Under the pieces are notes generated by a model that saw nothing but the letters and a program-made list of their open reading frames with translations, searched no databases and was not told the origin of the DNA. This document shows, one piece after another, positions 25,205 to 33,551 of a stretch of 64,000 nucleotides of DNA. The stretch covers positions 286,501-350,500 of the forward strand of contig VCJN01002955.1 in assembly GCA_006384855.1 (NCBI GenBank). The letters run 5' to 3'. Both the position numbers and the translations under genes were made by a program. The stretch is from Tetraselmis striata (taxonomy: Eukaryota; Chlorophyta; Chlorodendrophyceae; Chlorodendrales; Chlorodendraceae). Numbering within the stretch: the stretch's first letter is position 1; the number at the start of each line of letters is the position of its first letter.

Positions 25205-25993
25205 TTATGACGACCCGTATTTTTCGAGAGCCGCAAGCCGTTCGGCTTCAATGGCTTGCCTCTGGGCCTGCGCCGCTACCCTCGCCTCCTCGCTCATCTG
25301 ACTAGCACGCTGAATCTCCGCCTGGTGCGCGGAAATCTCGCTACCGGAAGACAAGATGTGCGCGGAATCCGAAAAATCTGCCGGCGCATTCTGGCAACAC
25401 TGCGAGCCGGAGGAGCCACCGATCGCCGACTCCTGGGCATCGTAACCGGAGCCGGTCTCCTCGAACGGAGCAGCCGTGTTCGCCAAGATGCCCCCTCCGC
25501 CCTTGGACTTGGACTTGGAACCGGACTTGGACTTGGAACCGGACTTCTTCCTGGAGCTGACCTTCGCGTCGTCGACCACGTCGGCGGGGAAGGGGATGTC
25601 CAGTCTCTTGTACAGCGCTCGAACCTCGCTCTCGCCGCGAACCGCCCGAACGTGGTTCTCGTGGGTCTTTGTTATGCTCTCCTCCTTATCGGATCCGTCG
25701 GGGAGCTTGGTCTTCCTTGTGTATGTTACGGGGGAGCGGAGCTTCTTCTTCTCGGCAGAGTACACGAAGTGGGGGTTCCCGGACCCACGCGTGGTCTCCC
25801 TGAGAATAAACATTACAGAGTTTACCTTAGCCTCACCGTACAGACGAGTCGCGGCCTTGCGACCCGCGGAAAGGGGGTTCGAGGACGAGTACCGCCCGAT
25901 GTTCTCGATGCGCTTACCTTTGTCGGAGCCGGTCGCGAAGTTCGCGTCAGCCACATCAACGGTGAAAAAACGGGGTCCCGATGAGTCTGCCAT
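25205..25993 (-). CDS. Basic, putative chromatin/packaging-type protein
   Basis: 262 residues from ATG 25991-25993. The N-terminal ~130 residues hold RFFTVDV, GRYSSSNPLSAGRKAATRLY and FILRETTRGSGNPHFVYSAE. I recognise this combination from a small Nucleocytoviricota family of presumed DNA- or virion-associated proteins, but I know no official name. A KSGSKSKSGSKSKSK linker follows, then a Ser/Gln/Ala-rich helical tail. The Lys/Ser linker and the repeated K/R in the first half suggest nucleic-acid binding. It is convergent with the MYND gene and lies upstream of the Rpb10 gene. Confidence 0.6.
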   Translation of the reverse strand: MADSSGPRFFTVDVADANFATGSDKGKRIENIGRYSSSNPLSAGRKAATRLYGEAKVNSVMFILRETTRGSGNPHFVYSAEKKKLRSPVTYTRKTKLPDGSDKEESITKTHENHVRAVRGESEVRALYKRLDIPFPADVVDDAKVSSRKKSGSKSKSGSKSKSKGGGGILANTAAPFEETGSGYDAQESAIGGSSGSQCCQNAPADFSDSAHILSSGSEISAHQAEIQRASQMSEEARVAAQAQRQAIEAERLAALEKYGSS

Positions 25994-26083
25994 CCTGTTA
26001 TATGAATTCCAAATCGAAAAAAAATTCCCCCGGAAACGCACGCGCGTCACCATTTGCCTCGAGGGGAGGGGAAGGGGAAGGGG

Positions 26084-26287
26084 CTATATTTTGTCCACAA
26101 GGTCGACGTGCCCGAGAACGTGTCGCCTGCAGCAGTATCGAAACAGGCCCATCTCGTCCAGGAGCTTGGCCTTAAAACCGGGATGCATCTTCCCGGAAAC
26201 CTCGGCCTCCTCCACGGTCTTGTCGTAGTACCGCCATTTGTCCGCGAGGACCTTCCCGCACGTTACGCAGCGTATAGGGACGATCAT
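26084..26287 (-). CDS. RPB10: DNA-directed RNA polymerase subunit Rpb10-like
   Basis: 67 residues from ATG 26285-26287, the usual length for Rpb10/RpoN (65-75). The diagnostic zinc site is intact: MIVPIRCVTCGKVL at the start and RYCCRRHVLGHVDLVDKI at the end, giving CxxC...CC. It is a small conserved subunit that helps assemble the Rpb2-Rpb3 interface. Upstream in-frame codons would add 19 residues of no family resemblance. Its presence implies that the virus codes at least part of its own RNA polymerase. It shares a 62-bp divergent promoter gap with the next gene. Confidence 0.93.
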   Translation of the reverse strand: MIVPIRCVTCGKVLADKWRYYDKTVEEAEVSGKMHPGFKAKLLDEMGLFRYCCRRHVLGHVDLVDKI

Positions 26288-26349
26288 CCCTTTGTTGTGT
26301 AGAATAGAAACTATAGCGGAACGGTAATTTATGTTATTGAACAAACAAA

Positions 26350-26901
26350 ATGGAAAAACTGTCGCAGCTGTCCAAGGTTTCGGACGCTATGAAATCGACG
26401 AAGGAGCTCGAAAAGAACTATATTTCCCACCTGTTTACGTTCATGGCAATGTCCAAAAAGCTCGAAGAAACGACCAATGTCCTCGACGCCGTTTCGAAGT
26501 CTCTTGACAACATCAACATCGGAGACATCGAGGAGGTTCAGAAGAGCAAGGCCAGGATCCACAAGTCCATAAGCATGGTCCGAAACGAGTTCTTATCACA
26601 GGTGAACGCCATGATGAAAAATCCCAATTACGGCGAAGACCTCAAGAACAAACTCGCCAACCTTGTCACGGAATTCAAAAACATCGACCAACATACCAAA
26701 CCCAAGGGCATCTTCGGGGGGGGCTCTCCCAACGGCCACAAGGCACCCAAGGCAACAAAGGCACCCAAGGCACTCGGGAACCAGATAGCCTCCAAGAATC
26801 CCAAGCATCCCAAGCATCCCAAGCTTCCCAAGCATTCCAAGAAACCCGTAAAAAGGATCGCCGGAGGGTCGGTGCTCGTCGCCAAGGCGTACTCGGAGTA
26901 G
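26350..26901 (+). CDS. Coiled-coil protein with basic Pro/Lys tail
   Basis: 183 residues. Residues 1-120 are predicted helical and heptad-like (MEKLSQLSKVSDAMKSTKEL...). The tail (about 125-170) is a repeated KAPKATKAPKA and PKHPKHPKLPKHSKKP segment from short DNA repeats, strongly basic, ending in AGGSVLVAKAYSE. No membrane segment. The architecture suggests a virion or DNA-associated protein. I do not recognise a named family. Confidence 0.6.
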   Translation: MEKLSQLSKVSDAMKSTKELEKNYISHLFTFMAMSKKLEETTNVLDAVSKSLDNINIGDIEEVQKSKARIHKSISMVRNEFLSQVNAMMKNPNYGEDLKNKLANLVTEFKNIDQHTKPKGIFGGGSPNGHKAPKATKAPKALGNQIASKNPKHPKHPKLPKHSKKPVKRIAGGSVLVAKAYSE

Positions 26902-26940
26902 AGGTAAAATGTACAGGTTCCGGTACGTATCATACCGGCA

Positions 26941-27480
26941 TCAATCGCGCTTGGGTCGCCACCACAGATAACGTCTCCTCGGAGCGGGCTCGGATGCGGG
27001 CTCGGGCTCCGGCCGAGGGGGAGCCGCGGTCTGCGTGGCGGGAATTGGCGATACATCGACCGCCGATACGGTGGCTGTCACCATCGTCGACGGGTCTTCG
27101 ACAGAGTGAACGACTCCTGGACCGGCATCAGCTTCGGCATCAGCTTCGGTCTCGGTCTCGGTCTCGGTCTGGGAATCGGCGAAAGAACAAGTATGCGTGT
27201 GCGTAGACGGAGCAGGAGGGACGTTATCGCTGCGAAGCCCCTTTACCAGCCCCTCCTGGACCGCGTACGCCAGGTTGTCGACCAGGTCCACCACAACCGG
27301 CTCAACGGTACGGTTCCACACAGGACCCACCTTGGGATGCTTGCTCATACCCAGTGTCAGGACCACACCCAAGCGGTACATGAAGGCGGTCAACCGGTTC
27401 CGTACCTTCTCGTTGGGGAGCGCGCGGTTGATGCCCATGACACCGAGGACCACCAGCGCGGGGATGGCGTGCTCCAACAT
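26941..27480 (-). CDS. Small membrane-associated protein, paralogue of 12507-12932
   Basis: 179 residues from ATG 27478-27480. A hydrophobic N-terminus (MLEHAIPALVVLGVMGI) precedes the block GPVWNRTVEPVVVDLVDN and AYAVQEGLVKGLRSDN shared with the protein at 12507-12932. The remainder is low complexity: TETETETEADAEADA, encoded by a repeat near 27130-27175, and a C-terminal PRPEPEPASEPAPRRR. It is divergent from the resolvase gene (45 bp between starts). Function unknown; the N-terminal half probably sits at a membrane. Confidence 0.65.
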   Translation of the reverse strand: MLEHAIPALVVLGVMGINRALPNEKVRNRLTAFMYRLGVVLTLGMSKHPKVGPVWNRTVEPVVVDLVDNLAYAVQEGLVKGLRSDNVPPAPSTHTHTCSFADSQTETETETEADAEADAGPGVVHSVEDPSTMVTATVSAVDVSPIPATQTAAPPRPEPEPASEPAPRRRYLWWRPKRD

Positions 27481-27525
27481 TGATTCCAAACCACAAAAAA
27501 TCCCCGTGAACGGGAAACAAACATA

Positions 27526-28122
27526 ATGCGCGTGGTTTCGTTTGACGTGGGAATCAAGAACCTTGCGTTCTGCGACATCACGTTCGGGGGGGGCGAGGCG
27601 TCCACCGATGCGTCCGCCGAGGTCCACCGTCTGGGCGTGGTGGACGTGTCGGCGAAAAACGTGTGCGACACCATATCCAACATATCCAGACGGCTTCACG
27701 AGTGCTTCACAGGGACCGCGTACGACCACGTGGTTATCGAGAACCAGCCATCGTTCAAGAACCCCAAGGTAAAGACGGTGCAGACCGCGATCCACGTCTG
27801 GTTCGCGCACGACAACCCCGACCAGAGCGTGGTGCTGTACTCACCAACGTGTAAAAACCGGCTGTGCTGCGTCGTCAACGACGAGGAAATGCCGAAGAAC
27901 TACCGCGACGCCAAGAAACAAAGCGTCCGCGCATCGAAGGCGCTCCTCGGCGACGCGTTCTTCGGCGGGAAGGCCGACGACGTATCGGACGCGTTCCTAC
28001 AGGCCGTACATTTTTATCTCCGGACCAAGGGCGGCGTGACCAAAGAGAATCTCCACAAATATGTGTACATAAATCACGAACAAACATGGTTAGGAAAGCC
28101 AAAAAAACCGGCGGTTCCGTAG
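27526..28122 (+). CDS. Holliday junction resolvase, poxvirus A22/RuvC-like
   Basis: 198 residues from ATG 27526. The RNase H/RuvC fold is visible: first acidic residue in MRVVSFDVGIKNLAF (Asp7), second in HVVIENQPSFKNPKV (Glu about 70), and the late acidic pair in DDVSDAFLQAVHF (about 148-152). A22-type enzymes resolve four-way junctions and concatemers during replication of large DNA viruses. The length matches the family. The last 37 bases overlap the start of the next gene in another frame. A replication role fits the tandem repeats at the end of the window, where recombination intermediates would be frequent. Confidence 0.9.
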   Translation: MRVVSFDVGIKNLAFCDITFGGGEASTDASAEVHRLGVVDVSAKNVCDTISNISRRLHECFTGTAYDHVVIENQPSFKNPKVKTVQTAIHVWFAHDNPDQSVVLYSPTCKNRLCCVVNDEEMPKNYRDAKKQSVRASKALLGDAFFGGKADDVSDAFLQAVHFYLRTKGGVTKENLHKYVYINHEQTWLGKPKKPAVP

Positions 28123-28793
28123 CCTCCGACGCCGTCGAAGCTCTCGTCCACCCCGAGACATGGCCGGTCCTTAACGATCGCTTCACGAACTACACGCACA
28201 ACTTCGCCGCCGGCACCCCCGCCACGCCGTCCGCGAACCTACTGGATGCGGTAACGCTCGCGACCGGAGGCGGGTGCGGGTGCAGCAGAGAAAAGCACTC
28301 GCGCGGGGGGGGCAAGGGCAAGCGCAGGGGCGGAACCGTACCAGCAAGCCTGCCTATCGGAGCGGAGACCCACGGTTCCCTCTACAAACACAGCACCGAA
28401 GCGTCGTTCAACGCGGCAGCCCCAAACGTCAGCACGTTTTTGGCGTTGAACAAGGACAGGTACGGTCACCCACCGCCCGTCACCGCCGCGTCCTCCCCCT
28501 CGGACGGTGCGGACGCGGCGGCATCCGGCGGGGCCGCTAAAACCAAATCCAAGTCCAAGTGCAAGGCACCCTCAAAGTCCAATAAAGTTACAGGAAAATG
28601 TACCACCGCAACTAAGAAGACCACGTCAACGGCACCGCATTCGAGTCGGAAGTCCACATCAAAGCCGAAGCCGAAGCCGAAGCCGAAGTCGACGTCGACG
28701 TCGACGTCCAAGCCGGTCTCCAAGAAACCCGCTACGAAAAATAAACCGCGCCCCAAGCGCGCGAGCGGCGCGAAGAAGGTCCCCGGCAAGTAG
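28086..28793 (+). CDS. Lys/Ser-rich basic protein, histone- or protamine-like tail
   Basis: 235 residues from ATG 28086. The start MVRKAKKTGG leads into a middle with GGGCGCSREKHSRGGGKGKRRGG. The last ~90 residues are KTKSKSKCKAPSKSNK, KPKPKPKPKSTSTSTSK and NKPRPKRASGAKKVPGK. No folded domain is apparent. The extreme basic, low-complexity tail suggests DNA condensation in the capsid. It overlaps the resolvase stop by 37 bp and is probably co-transcribed with it. It ends 3 bp before the convergent gene's stop. Confidence 0.65.
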   Translation: MVRKAKKTGGSVASDAVEALVHPETWPVLNDRFTNYTHNFAAGTPATPSANLLDAVTLATGGGCGCSREKHSRGGGKGKRRGGTVPASLPIGAETHGSLYKHSTEASFNAAAPNVSTFLALNKDRYGHPPPVTAASSPSDGADAAASGGAAKTKSKSKCKAPSKSNKVTGKCTTATKKTTSTAPHSSRKSTSKPKPKPKPKSTSTSTSKPVSKKPATKNKPRPKRASGAKKVPGK

Positions 28794-28796
28794 AGA

Positions 28797-29258
28797 CTAA
28801 AGTTTCATGTGTCCGGACTCGATCTTCGACAGGAAGACCATCGCGAGCTTCAGTAGACGCGATACCTTGTCGCAAACTCGTTTCGACTCCACGCATCTCC
28901 TCTGATCGTTCGGGGTGGGCTCCAAGCCCCGGCAATCGAAAACCATCTGGTCCACGGCCGCCCCGTGAATGTCATGGAGTTCGTCGATGATCTTCAACAG
29001 CCTCAGACGGTTGTCCTCGGTGAACTTGGGACCGCCGGTGGAACAGATCCTCCGTTCGAAGCTTTCAAACATGTCCTTGTTGAAACGCGGTGGTTCAGGG
29101 TTGTTGGGCGCGGTGCCCGTCTTAACGCGCCTCCTGGGGGCACAGACTGTGGCGCGCCGAAGGTTGTGTCTGGGCGCGCAGCGCGACGGGGGCGCGCGAA
29201 AAAATCCGCGGATGGGGCCGCGGCTGTTGCAGAGGCTTTGGCTACAGGTGAAGCTCAT
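28797..29258 (-). CDS. Hypothetical protein, 153 aa
   Basis: Starts at ATG 29256-29258, 17 bp inside the end of the upstream gene. An internal Met at about residue 63 (MFESFERRICSTGG) could be the true start, since the first 60 residues are Arg/Pro/Cys-rich and look unlike a folded protein. The rest is helical with LLKIIDELHDIHGAAVDQMV and RLLKLAMVFLSKIESG. No family is recognised. Confidence 0.5.
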   Translation of the reverse strand: MSFTCSQSLCNSRGPIRGFFRAPPSRCAPRHNLRRATVCAPRRRVKTGTAPNNPEPPRFNKDMFESFERRICSTGGPKFTEDNRLRLLKIIDELHDIHGAAVDQMVFDCRGLEPTPNDQRRCVESKRVCDKVSRLLKLAMVFLSKIESGHMKL

Positions 29259-29802
29259 CTCGGGCGAACGGGAGGACCACGGGGAGCGTGGGCGTGGGCA
29301 CGAAAGTGTACTTCTCGGGAGGGAGGTCGCCCGCCGGTTCCGGGAGGGACTTGGCGACGTCGACCGGTTTGGGAATCACGGGGCGATGGTTGTCCCTGGC
29401 GTTGAGGTTGTCCTGCGCCTGGAAATGGAAGGGGCTAATGGCCCAGTCCTGCGGATCCTCACACAGACTCTGGAACCGGTTGACGCCCTTCCCCCTCAAG
29501 GTGGCCGGCGGGTTGGAAACCTTGGTGTGTTCCACTCGAATGAAGTCAGGCGTGTAGCCGAGCTGCGAAGGCGTCGGGCACGCGTTCTTCTCGTCCGCCG
29601 ACGGAAGGTAGTAGTCGCCGGGGCACCTGGAGTGCTTCCTGGGGAGCCCCAGAAGGTCGCTGTTCTCACTCTCCTTGGCGCCGGGCTCGCAACTGTACTT
29701 GTTTGTGGGAACCGACTGGAATATATACGCGGCCGGACCCATGGACTCGCGCAGCTCATGCCGGTACGCGCCCTCGTCGTACACGGAACGTGATAGAGAC
29801 AT
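29242..29802 (-). CDS. Conserved virion-type hypothetical protein, 186 aa
   Basis: 186 residues from ATG 29800-29802. The start (SVYDEGAYRHELRESMGPAAY then GPRK-like and CPGDYY segments) resembles, in my memory, a family of small proteins in algal giant viruses that begin with a Tyr/Asp-rich segment and an ESxxP motif. It is Pro/Asn-rich and lacks membrane segments. Function unknown; a structural role is likely. A better assignment would need profile searches. Confidence 0.55.
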   Translation of the reverse strand: MSLSRSVYDEGAYRHELRESMGPAAYIFQSVPTNKYSCEPGAKESENSDLLGLPRKHSRCPGDYYLPSADEKNACPTPSQLGYTPDFIRVEHTKVSNPPATLRGKGVNRFQSLCEDPQDWAISPFHFQAQDNLNARDNHRPVIPKPVDVAKSLPEPAGDLPPEKYTFVPTPTLPVVLPFARDELHL

Positions 29803-29874
29803 TATTTGAATATCTTACGTAGGTAAAAAATCCGAGCCGGAAATTTACAGTACAGTACTGTTGACTGACTTTCT

Positions 29875-30828
29875 TCACTTGGCAAAGTCCCGCATCCTTC
29901 CCATGAGACTAAACGCGTCCTTAAGAAGGTCCTCCTCCTTCATATCGCCTTCCTGAAGCTTACTGTTAATCTTATTTCCCACCTGCTGGACGAGGTCGCC
30001 GATCAGACCCACATTCTGGCCGGTCATGAGGCCCTGGATAACCGTCTCGAACCCCTGCCCGCCGGCGAACGCCTGTGCCAGCTGGTCCTTGTCGATCGTC
30101 TGCGATATCTCCTCCGCGATCTCCCCGAGCTTGCTGTTCTTCATCTGATTCAGGATCCCCTCCATATCGATATTCTCACTGGACGTCGACGTCGATGTAG
30201 GCGTCGACCCCGAACCCGACCCCGAACCGGAACCCGATACCGGCGCCGATGCCTGCGACTGGAGCTCGGGATCCACCGCGATCCCCTCGCCGGCGTTGAC
30301 CACCCGGAACAGGATCCCCCGGAATATCCCGCAGATCTCGTCGTCGAATATCCCGAAGAACGCGGACTCGTAGGATTTCCCGTCGTTCGTCATGGCCATC
30401 GCCTCCATAAGCCGCTCGAACAGGGCCTCCAGAGTCTTCGAGTCGCCCTCCGCCTCCTCGCACAACTCGTCGTAGAGACGCGACACGCCGCACATCATGC
30501 ATACGTCGCCCAGGACCCTCGTCCGCGCGGCCGCGTCCGCCTTCGAGAGCACGTCGCCCAGCGGCATCGCCTGCGCCACGTGCATGTCCAAAACGGACCG
30601 GGTCTCGAGCAGTTTGTCGGGAACCGAAACGTCGGCAATGACGTCGTAGACGCCGGCCTTCCTGGCCTCCTTGCAGAACTCCAATAGGATGCCGTTGGCG
30701 GACCTGTCAATAACACGGTACTTCTTCTTCAGGCGCCTCTTTATTGTGTCGTCCACGGTCTTCGCGTGGTTAAGAAAATCGCCGAAGAACGTGTTGAACG
30801 CGTACACGAGCTTGTCCCTGAAATCCAT
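29875..30828 (-). CDS. Hypothetical helical protein, 317 aa
   Basis: 317 residues from ATG 30826-30828. Largely alpha-helical composition. The first half includes FRDKLVYAFNTFFGDFLNHA and a Cys-containing VLGDVCMMCGVSRLYDEL. A GSGSGSGSGSTPTSTSTS linker at about 205-225 is encoded by a simple repeat. The C-terminal third (ILNQMKNSKLGEIAEEISQT...) has amphipathic helices. No catalytic motif or membrane segment. The family is unknown to me. Confidence 0.6.
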   Translation of the reverse strand: MDFRDKLVYAFNTFFGDFLNHAKTVDDTIKRRLKKKYRVIDRSANGILLEFCKEARKAGVYDVIADVSVPDKLLETRSVLDMHVAQAMPLGDVLSKADAAARTRVLGDVCMMCGVSRLYDELCEEAEGDSKTLEALFERLMEAMAMTNDGKSYESAFFGIFDDEICGIFRGILFRVVNAGEGIAVDPELQSQASAPVSGSGSGSGSGSTPTSTSTSSENIDMEGILNQMKNSKLGEIAEEISQTIDKDQLAQAFAGGQGFETVIQGLMTGQNVGLIGDLVQQVGNKINSKLQEGDMKEEDLLKDAFSLMGRMRDFAK

Positions 30829-30922
30829 TGTTTGATTTATTACTTTCCCGCGACCCAAAAAAAATATCGGAACGGACGCGCGATTACCCAGCGCCTATCT
30901 GGAATATCTCACTCTGTCAAAA

Positions 30923-31147
30923 ATGAAACCGTCCCCCTCCCGCACCTGGTATAGCTCTGCCATGTACGTGGTCGTGGTCGTCATTACGCTCGCCATCAAG
31001 CCGCGTTTCGCGTTCAACGAGGACGGGACCATGAAAGACTTCGGGGCCGGCGAGGACCGGTCGGTGTTCTCGTTCGGCGCCATCACGGGCGCGTCGGCCG
31101 TCCTCAGCAGCATGGTGTTCGCCGTCGCGGACCTTATAAACGCGTAA
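30923..31147 (+). CDS. Small two-TM membrane protein, 74 aa
   Basis: 74 residues from ATG 30923. Two hydrophobic segments (TWYSSAMYVVVVVITLAI and FGAITGASAVLSSMVFAV) flank a polar loop containing FNEDGTMKDFGAGED. It sits between two larger genes with an ATG close after a short AT-rich spacer. Small proteins of this plan are common in giant-virus virion membranes. No specific family is claimed. Confidence 0.6.
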   Translation: MKPSPSRTWYSSAMYVVVVVITLAIKPRFAFNEDGTMKDFGAGEDRSVFSFGAITGASAVLSSMVFAVADLINA

Positions 31148-31184
31148 AATACGCTCATCAAACATTGTCCTGATATCATTTCAC

Positions 31185-32684
31185 ATGGGCATCCCCGGAT
31201 ACTTTGCCAGGGCAATCAAAGCCGTGCCCAAGTCCGTCGCCAGGGACGCGCCCCCCGTCGCGCGACTGTTTCTGGACTTCAACTCCGCCGTGCACCAGGG
31301 CGTCACCGCCGACGCCACGGCGGGAAGCGTCATCCAGGGCGCGTGCGAAACGCTCCACGGGATCATCGACGCGGTCAACCCGACCGACATGTTTTTCGTA
31401 TCGATCGACGGCGTCGCGCCCCTCGCGAAGGTCAACCAGCAGAGAACCAGGCGGTACCTGTCGCACAAGATGAAAGCCTTCCTCGGCTCCGCCGGAGGTT
31501 TCGACAGGAACGCCATCACGCCGGGAACGGAGTTCATGGACGCGCTCGCGGTCCGCCTCCAGAAGGAGTGCCAAGACATCGCCGCGTCGCGCGGGGTCAC
31601 ATCCGTTTTCTCGAGCAGCCACGCCCCGGGAGAGGGAGAACACAAGATAATGGATTACATCCGCCGCAACCCCTCGGACCGGGCCGACTGCGTATACGGC
31701 CTGGACGCCGACCTCATCATACTCTCGATGGTCATGAGGGCGCAAACGGGGAAGAGCCCGTGCATCGTCAGGGAAGCGGGCGCCATGAAACTGGACGATC
31801 CGTCGGGGTACGTCTTCCTCAACGTCGACATGCTGATCGACAAAATCCTTGAGGACGGGCACCACGGGATGTCCGAACGGGACAAAATCTTGAACCACGT
31901 CGTTGCGTCGTTCCTCGTCGGAAACGATTTCCTGCCCCCCCTGTCATGCCAAAGCATCAAGACCGGGTGCATGGAACACATATACGATATCGCCACGGAG
32001 CCCCTCTGCGACGAGGCGTTCGACGTACGGCGGGGAGCGCTCACCAGGGTAGCCAAGATACTCGCCGACGAAGAGGACAATTTCTTCCTCCAGCAAGACG
32101 CCAGGTACTGGGCCGCGCGCCCACTCGACACCGACGACCCTCAGACCCTGTGGGACAGCTACCCCCTCGCGAACAAGCACGAGGAATACAGGAGGATCAA
32201 ACCCGGGACCGCGGGATGGCGACCGAGGTACTACGATGTCCTCTTCCGCACCCGCGACGTCGCTGAGATCGTCGATTCGTACCTCGCGGGGATACAATGG
32301 ACCGTGGACTACTACTGCGGGAAGTACTCTATCCACACGCCCGAGTGGATGTACAGCCACGCCTATGGCCCGACGGCGCTTGACGCGTACAACTACCTCG
32401 CGGGTGCCGCGCCCGGCCCGCGCGCGCGGATCGGGGAAACCCTCGCGGGCCTGCCGCGGTACCAATACAACTCCAGCGCCGCTCTCCTGATGGTCACGCC
32501 CGCGTCGTCCTTCGATATCCTTCCTCCGAAACTGAAAGCGATGGCCACCGATATACACTTCGGAATAGCGCACGCTTTCCCGATAGACTTCGGGATAGAG
32601 ACCTACCTAAAGAGGTGGACACACGAGTGCAAGGCCAGGGTTCCGCCCGTGGACCTCGCGACGATCAAACTCCTCCCTTTGTAA
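31185..32684 (+). CDS. XRN-family 5'-3' exoribonuclease
   Basis: 499 residues. It begins MGIPGYFARAI like XRN1/XRN2 (MGxPxFFRWL). Conserved acidic positions are visible: LFLDFNSAVHQ (about 26-36), VSIDGVAPLAK (about 70-80), STPGEGE-type block SSHAPGEGEHKIMDYIR (about 144-160), and YGLDADLI (about 169-176), followed by SFLVGNDFLPP. These are the Mg2+-binding residues of the 5'-3' exonuclease domain. Cellular XRN proteins are 900-1,700 residues; this viral form keeps the catalytic domain and a short remainder. It would degrade 5'-monophosphate (decapped) RNA, possibly to shut off host mRNA. The 3' end overlaps the next, convergent gene by 20 bp. Confidence 0.93.
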   Translation: MGIPGYFARAIKAVPKSVARDAPPVARLFLDFNSAVHQGVTADATAGSVIQGACETLHGIIDAVNPTDMFFVSIDGVAPLAKVNQQRTRRYLSHKMKAFLGSAGGFDRNAITPGTEFMDALAVRLQKECQDIAASRGVTSVFSSSHAPGEGEHKIMDYIRRNPSDRADCVYGLDADLIILSMVMRAQTGKSPCIVREAGAMKLDDPSGYVFLNVDMLIDKILEDGHHGMSERDKILNHVVASFLVGNDFLPPLSCQSIKTGCMEHIYDIATEPLCDEAFDVRRGALTRVAKILADEEDNFFLQQDARYWAARPLDTDDPQTLWDSYPLANKHEEYRRIKPGTAGWRPRYYDVLFRTRDVAEIVDSYLAGIQWTVDYYCGKYSIHTPEWMYSHAYGPTALDAYNYLAGAAPGPRARIGETLAGLPRYQYNSSAALLMVTPASSFDILPPKLKAMATDIHFGIAHAFPIDFGIETYLKRWTHECKARVPPVDLATIKLLPL

Positions 32685-33033
32685 AGGCGGTGGACAACCC
32701 CAGGCTGAACGCGTCGTCCACCTTGGCGAAAGTACACACCCGCGAGTCGCACGTCTGCACATCCGTCTGCGGCGGCACGGGTGGCGGCTGGCACCGGGCG
32801 ACCTGGGCCCTGGAGGCGGCCTGTTCGAAGAACGCCGCGCGGAGCTTTTCGCCCTGACCCTTCATATCCTCCTTCAGGTAGAAGGACCCCATGGTGGGCT
32901 CGTGGTACGCCACGCGGTGAAGGTAGTCCGTGAACACGCGACCATCCTCCATCTTCCAGATCGGGAACTCCGGCATCTTGGGTGCTGGGGCGTTCTCTGG
33001 GCCCGCGGGGAATTCGCACGACTCGCAGCCCAT
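32665..33033 (-). CDS. Small, probably N-myristoylated virion-type protein, 122 aa
   Basis: 122 residues from ATG 33031-33033. The start MGCESCEF has Gly2 followed by Cys3 and Cys6, a pattern for N-myristoylation plus palmitoylation. The middle KMEDGRVFTDYLHR resembles a DGRxFTDY motif that I recall in small virion proteins of algal giant viruses. A Pro-rich stretch (RCQPPPVPPQ) and CDSRVCTF follow. It probably associates with membranes in the virion. Confidence 0.6.
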   Translation of the reverse strand: MGCESCEFPAGPENAPAPKMPEFPIWKMEDGRVFTDYLHRVAYHEPTMGSFYLKEDMKGQGEKLRAAFFEQAASRAQVARCQPPPVPPQTDVQTCDSRVCTFAKVDDAFSLGLSTAFTKGGV

Positions 33034-33081
33034 TTGATCTAGAGATTACAAATTTGTGGAAACCGAACAAGTACACACGGC

Positions 33082-33450
33082 ATGGAGGAGTACGTGCCCA
33101 TTGTAAACACAGCCTTGACAACGCCGACCGTGAAAGCCGTCACGCTGCAGAGATCCGGGACCGGCGTCTTACAGAGGTTCGTCCAGTTCCTGGACTCCTC
33201 GAACATCGTGAGTTCCGCGGCGGCGTTCATCCTCGGCATTGCAGCCAACAACTTCTTCAGAACGTTCACGGACGAGACCGTCATTAACGTTATCAACACG
33301 TACTACGACCTCTCGGACAACAAGCTTAAGTTCGGGAAAGTGGAGATCCACTACGGGTTGATCCTGGTACAGCTCATCAACCTCGCGGGCGTCGCGTTCA
33401 CGATATTCGTCGTCGTATCGGCGGCGCAGCGCTTTCTCGGGTGGACGTGA
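33082..33450 (+). CDS. MscL-like membrane channel protein
   Basis: 122 residues with two membrane segments: about 41-57 (SSAAAFILGIAANNF) and about 92-115 (HYGLILVQLINLAGVAFTIF). The order matches bacterial MscL: a first helix with AAxxxGxAxxxFF spacing, a short loop region, then xYGxFI...VINFxxVAFxIF-like residues in the second helix. MscL forms a stretch-activated pore, and homologues are known in several giant viruses. The length is close to the bacterial ~135. The function in a virus is unknown. An operon-like gap of 48 bp separates it from the divergent neighbour. Confidence 0.6.
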   Translation: MEEYVPIVNTALTTPTVKAVTLQRSGTGVLQRFVQFLDSSNIVSSAAAFILGIAANNFFRTFTDETVINVINTYYDLSDNKLKFGKVEIHYGLILVQLINLAGVAFTIFVVVSAAQRFLGWT

Positions 33451-33551
33451 AAATAACGTTAGTTTTTCTTTGATATTTTCGTCAGTTTTGTTGACAATTT
33501 CAAAACACAGCGTTCAAAAGACGACCAAAATTATTTTTGTACATCCCAACA

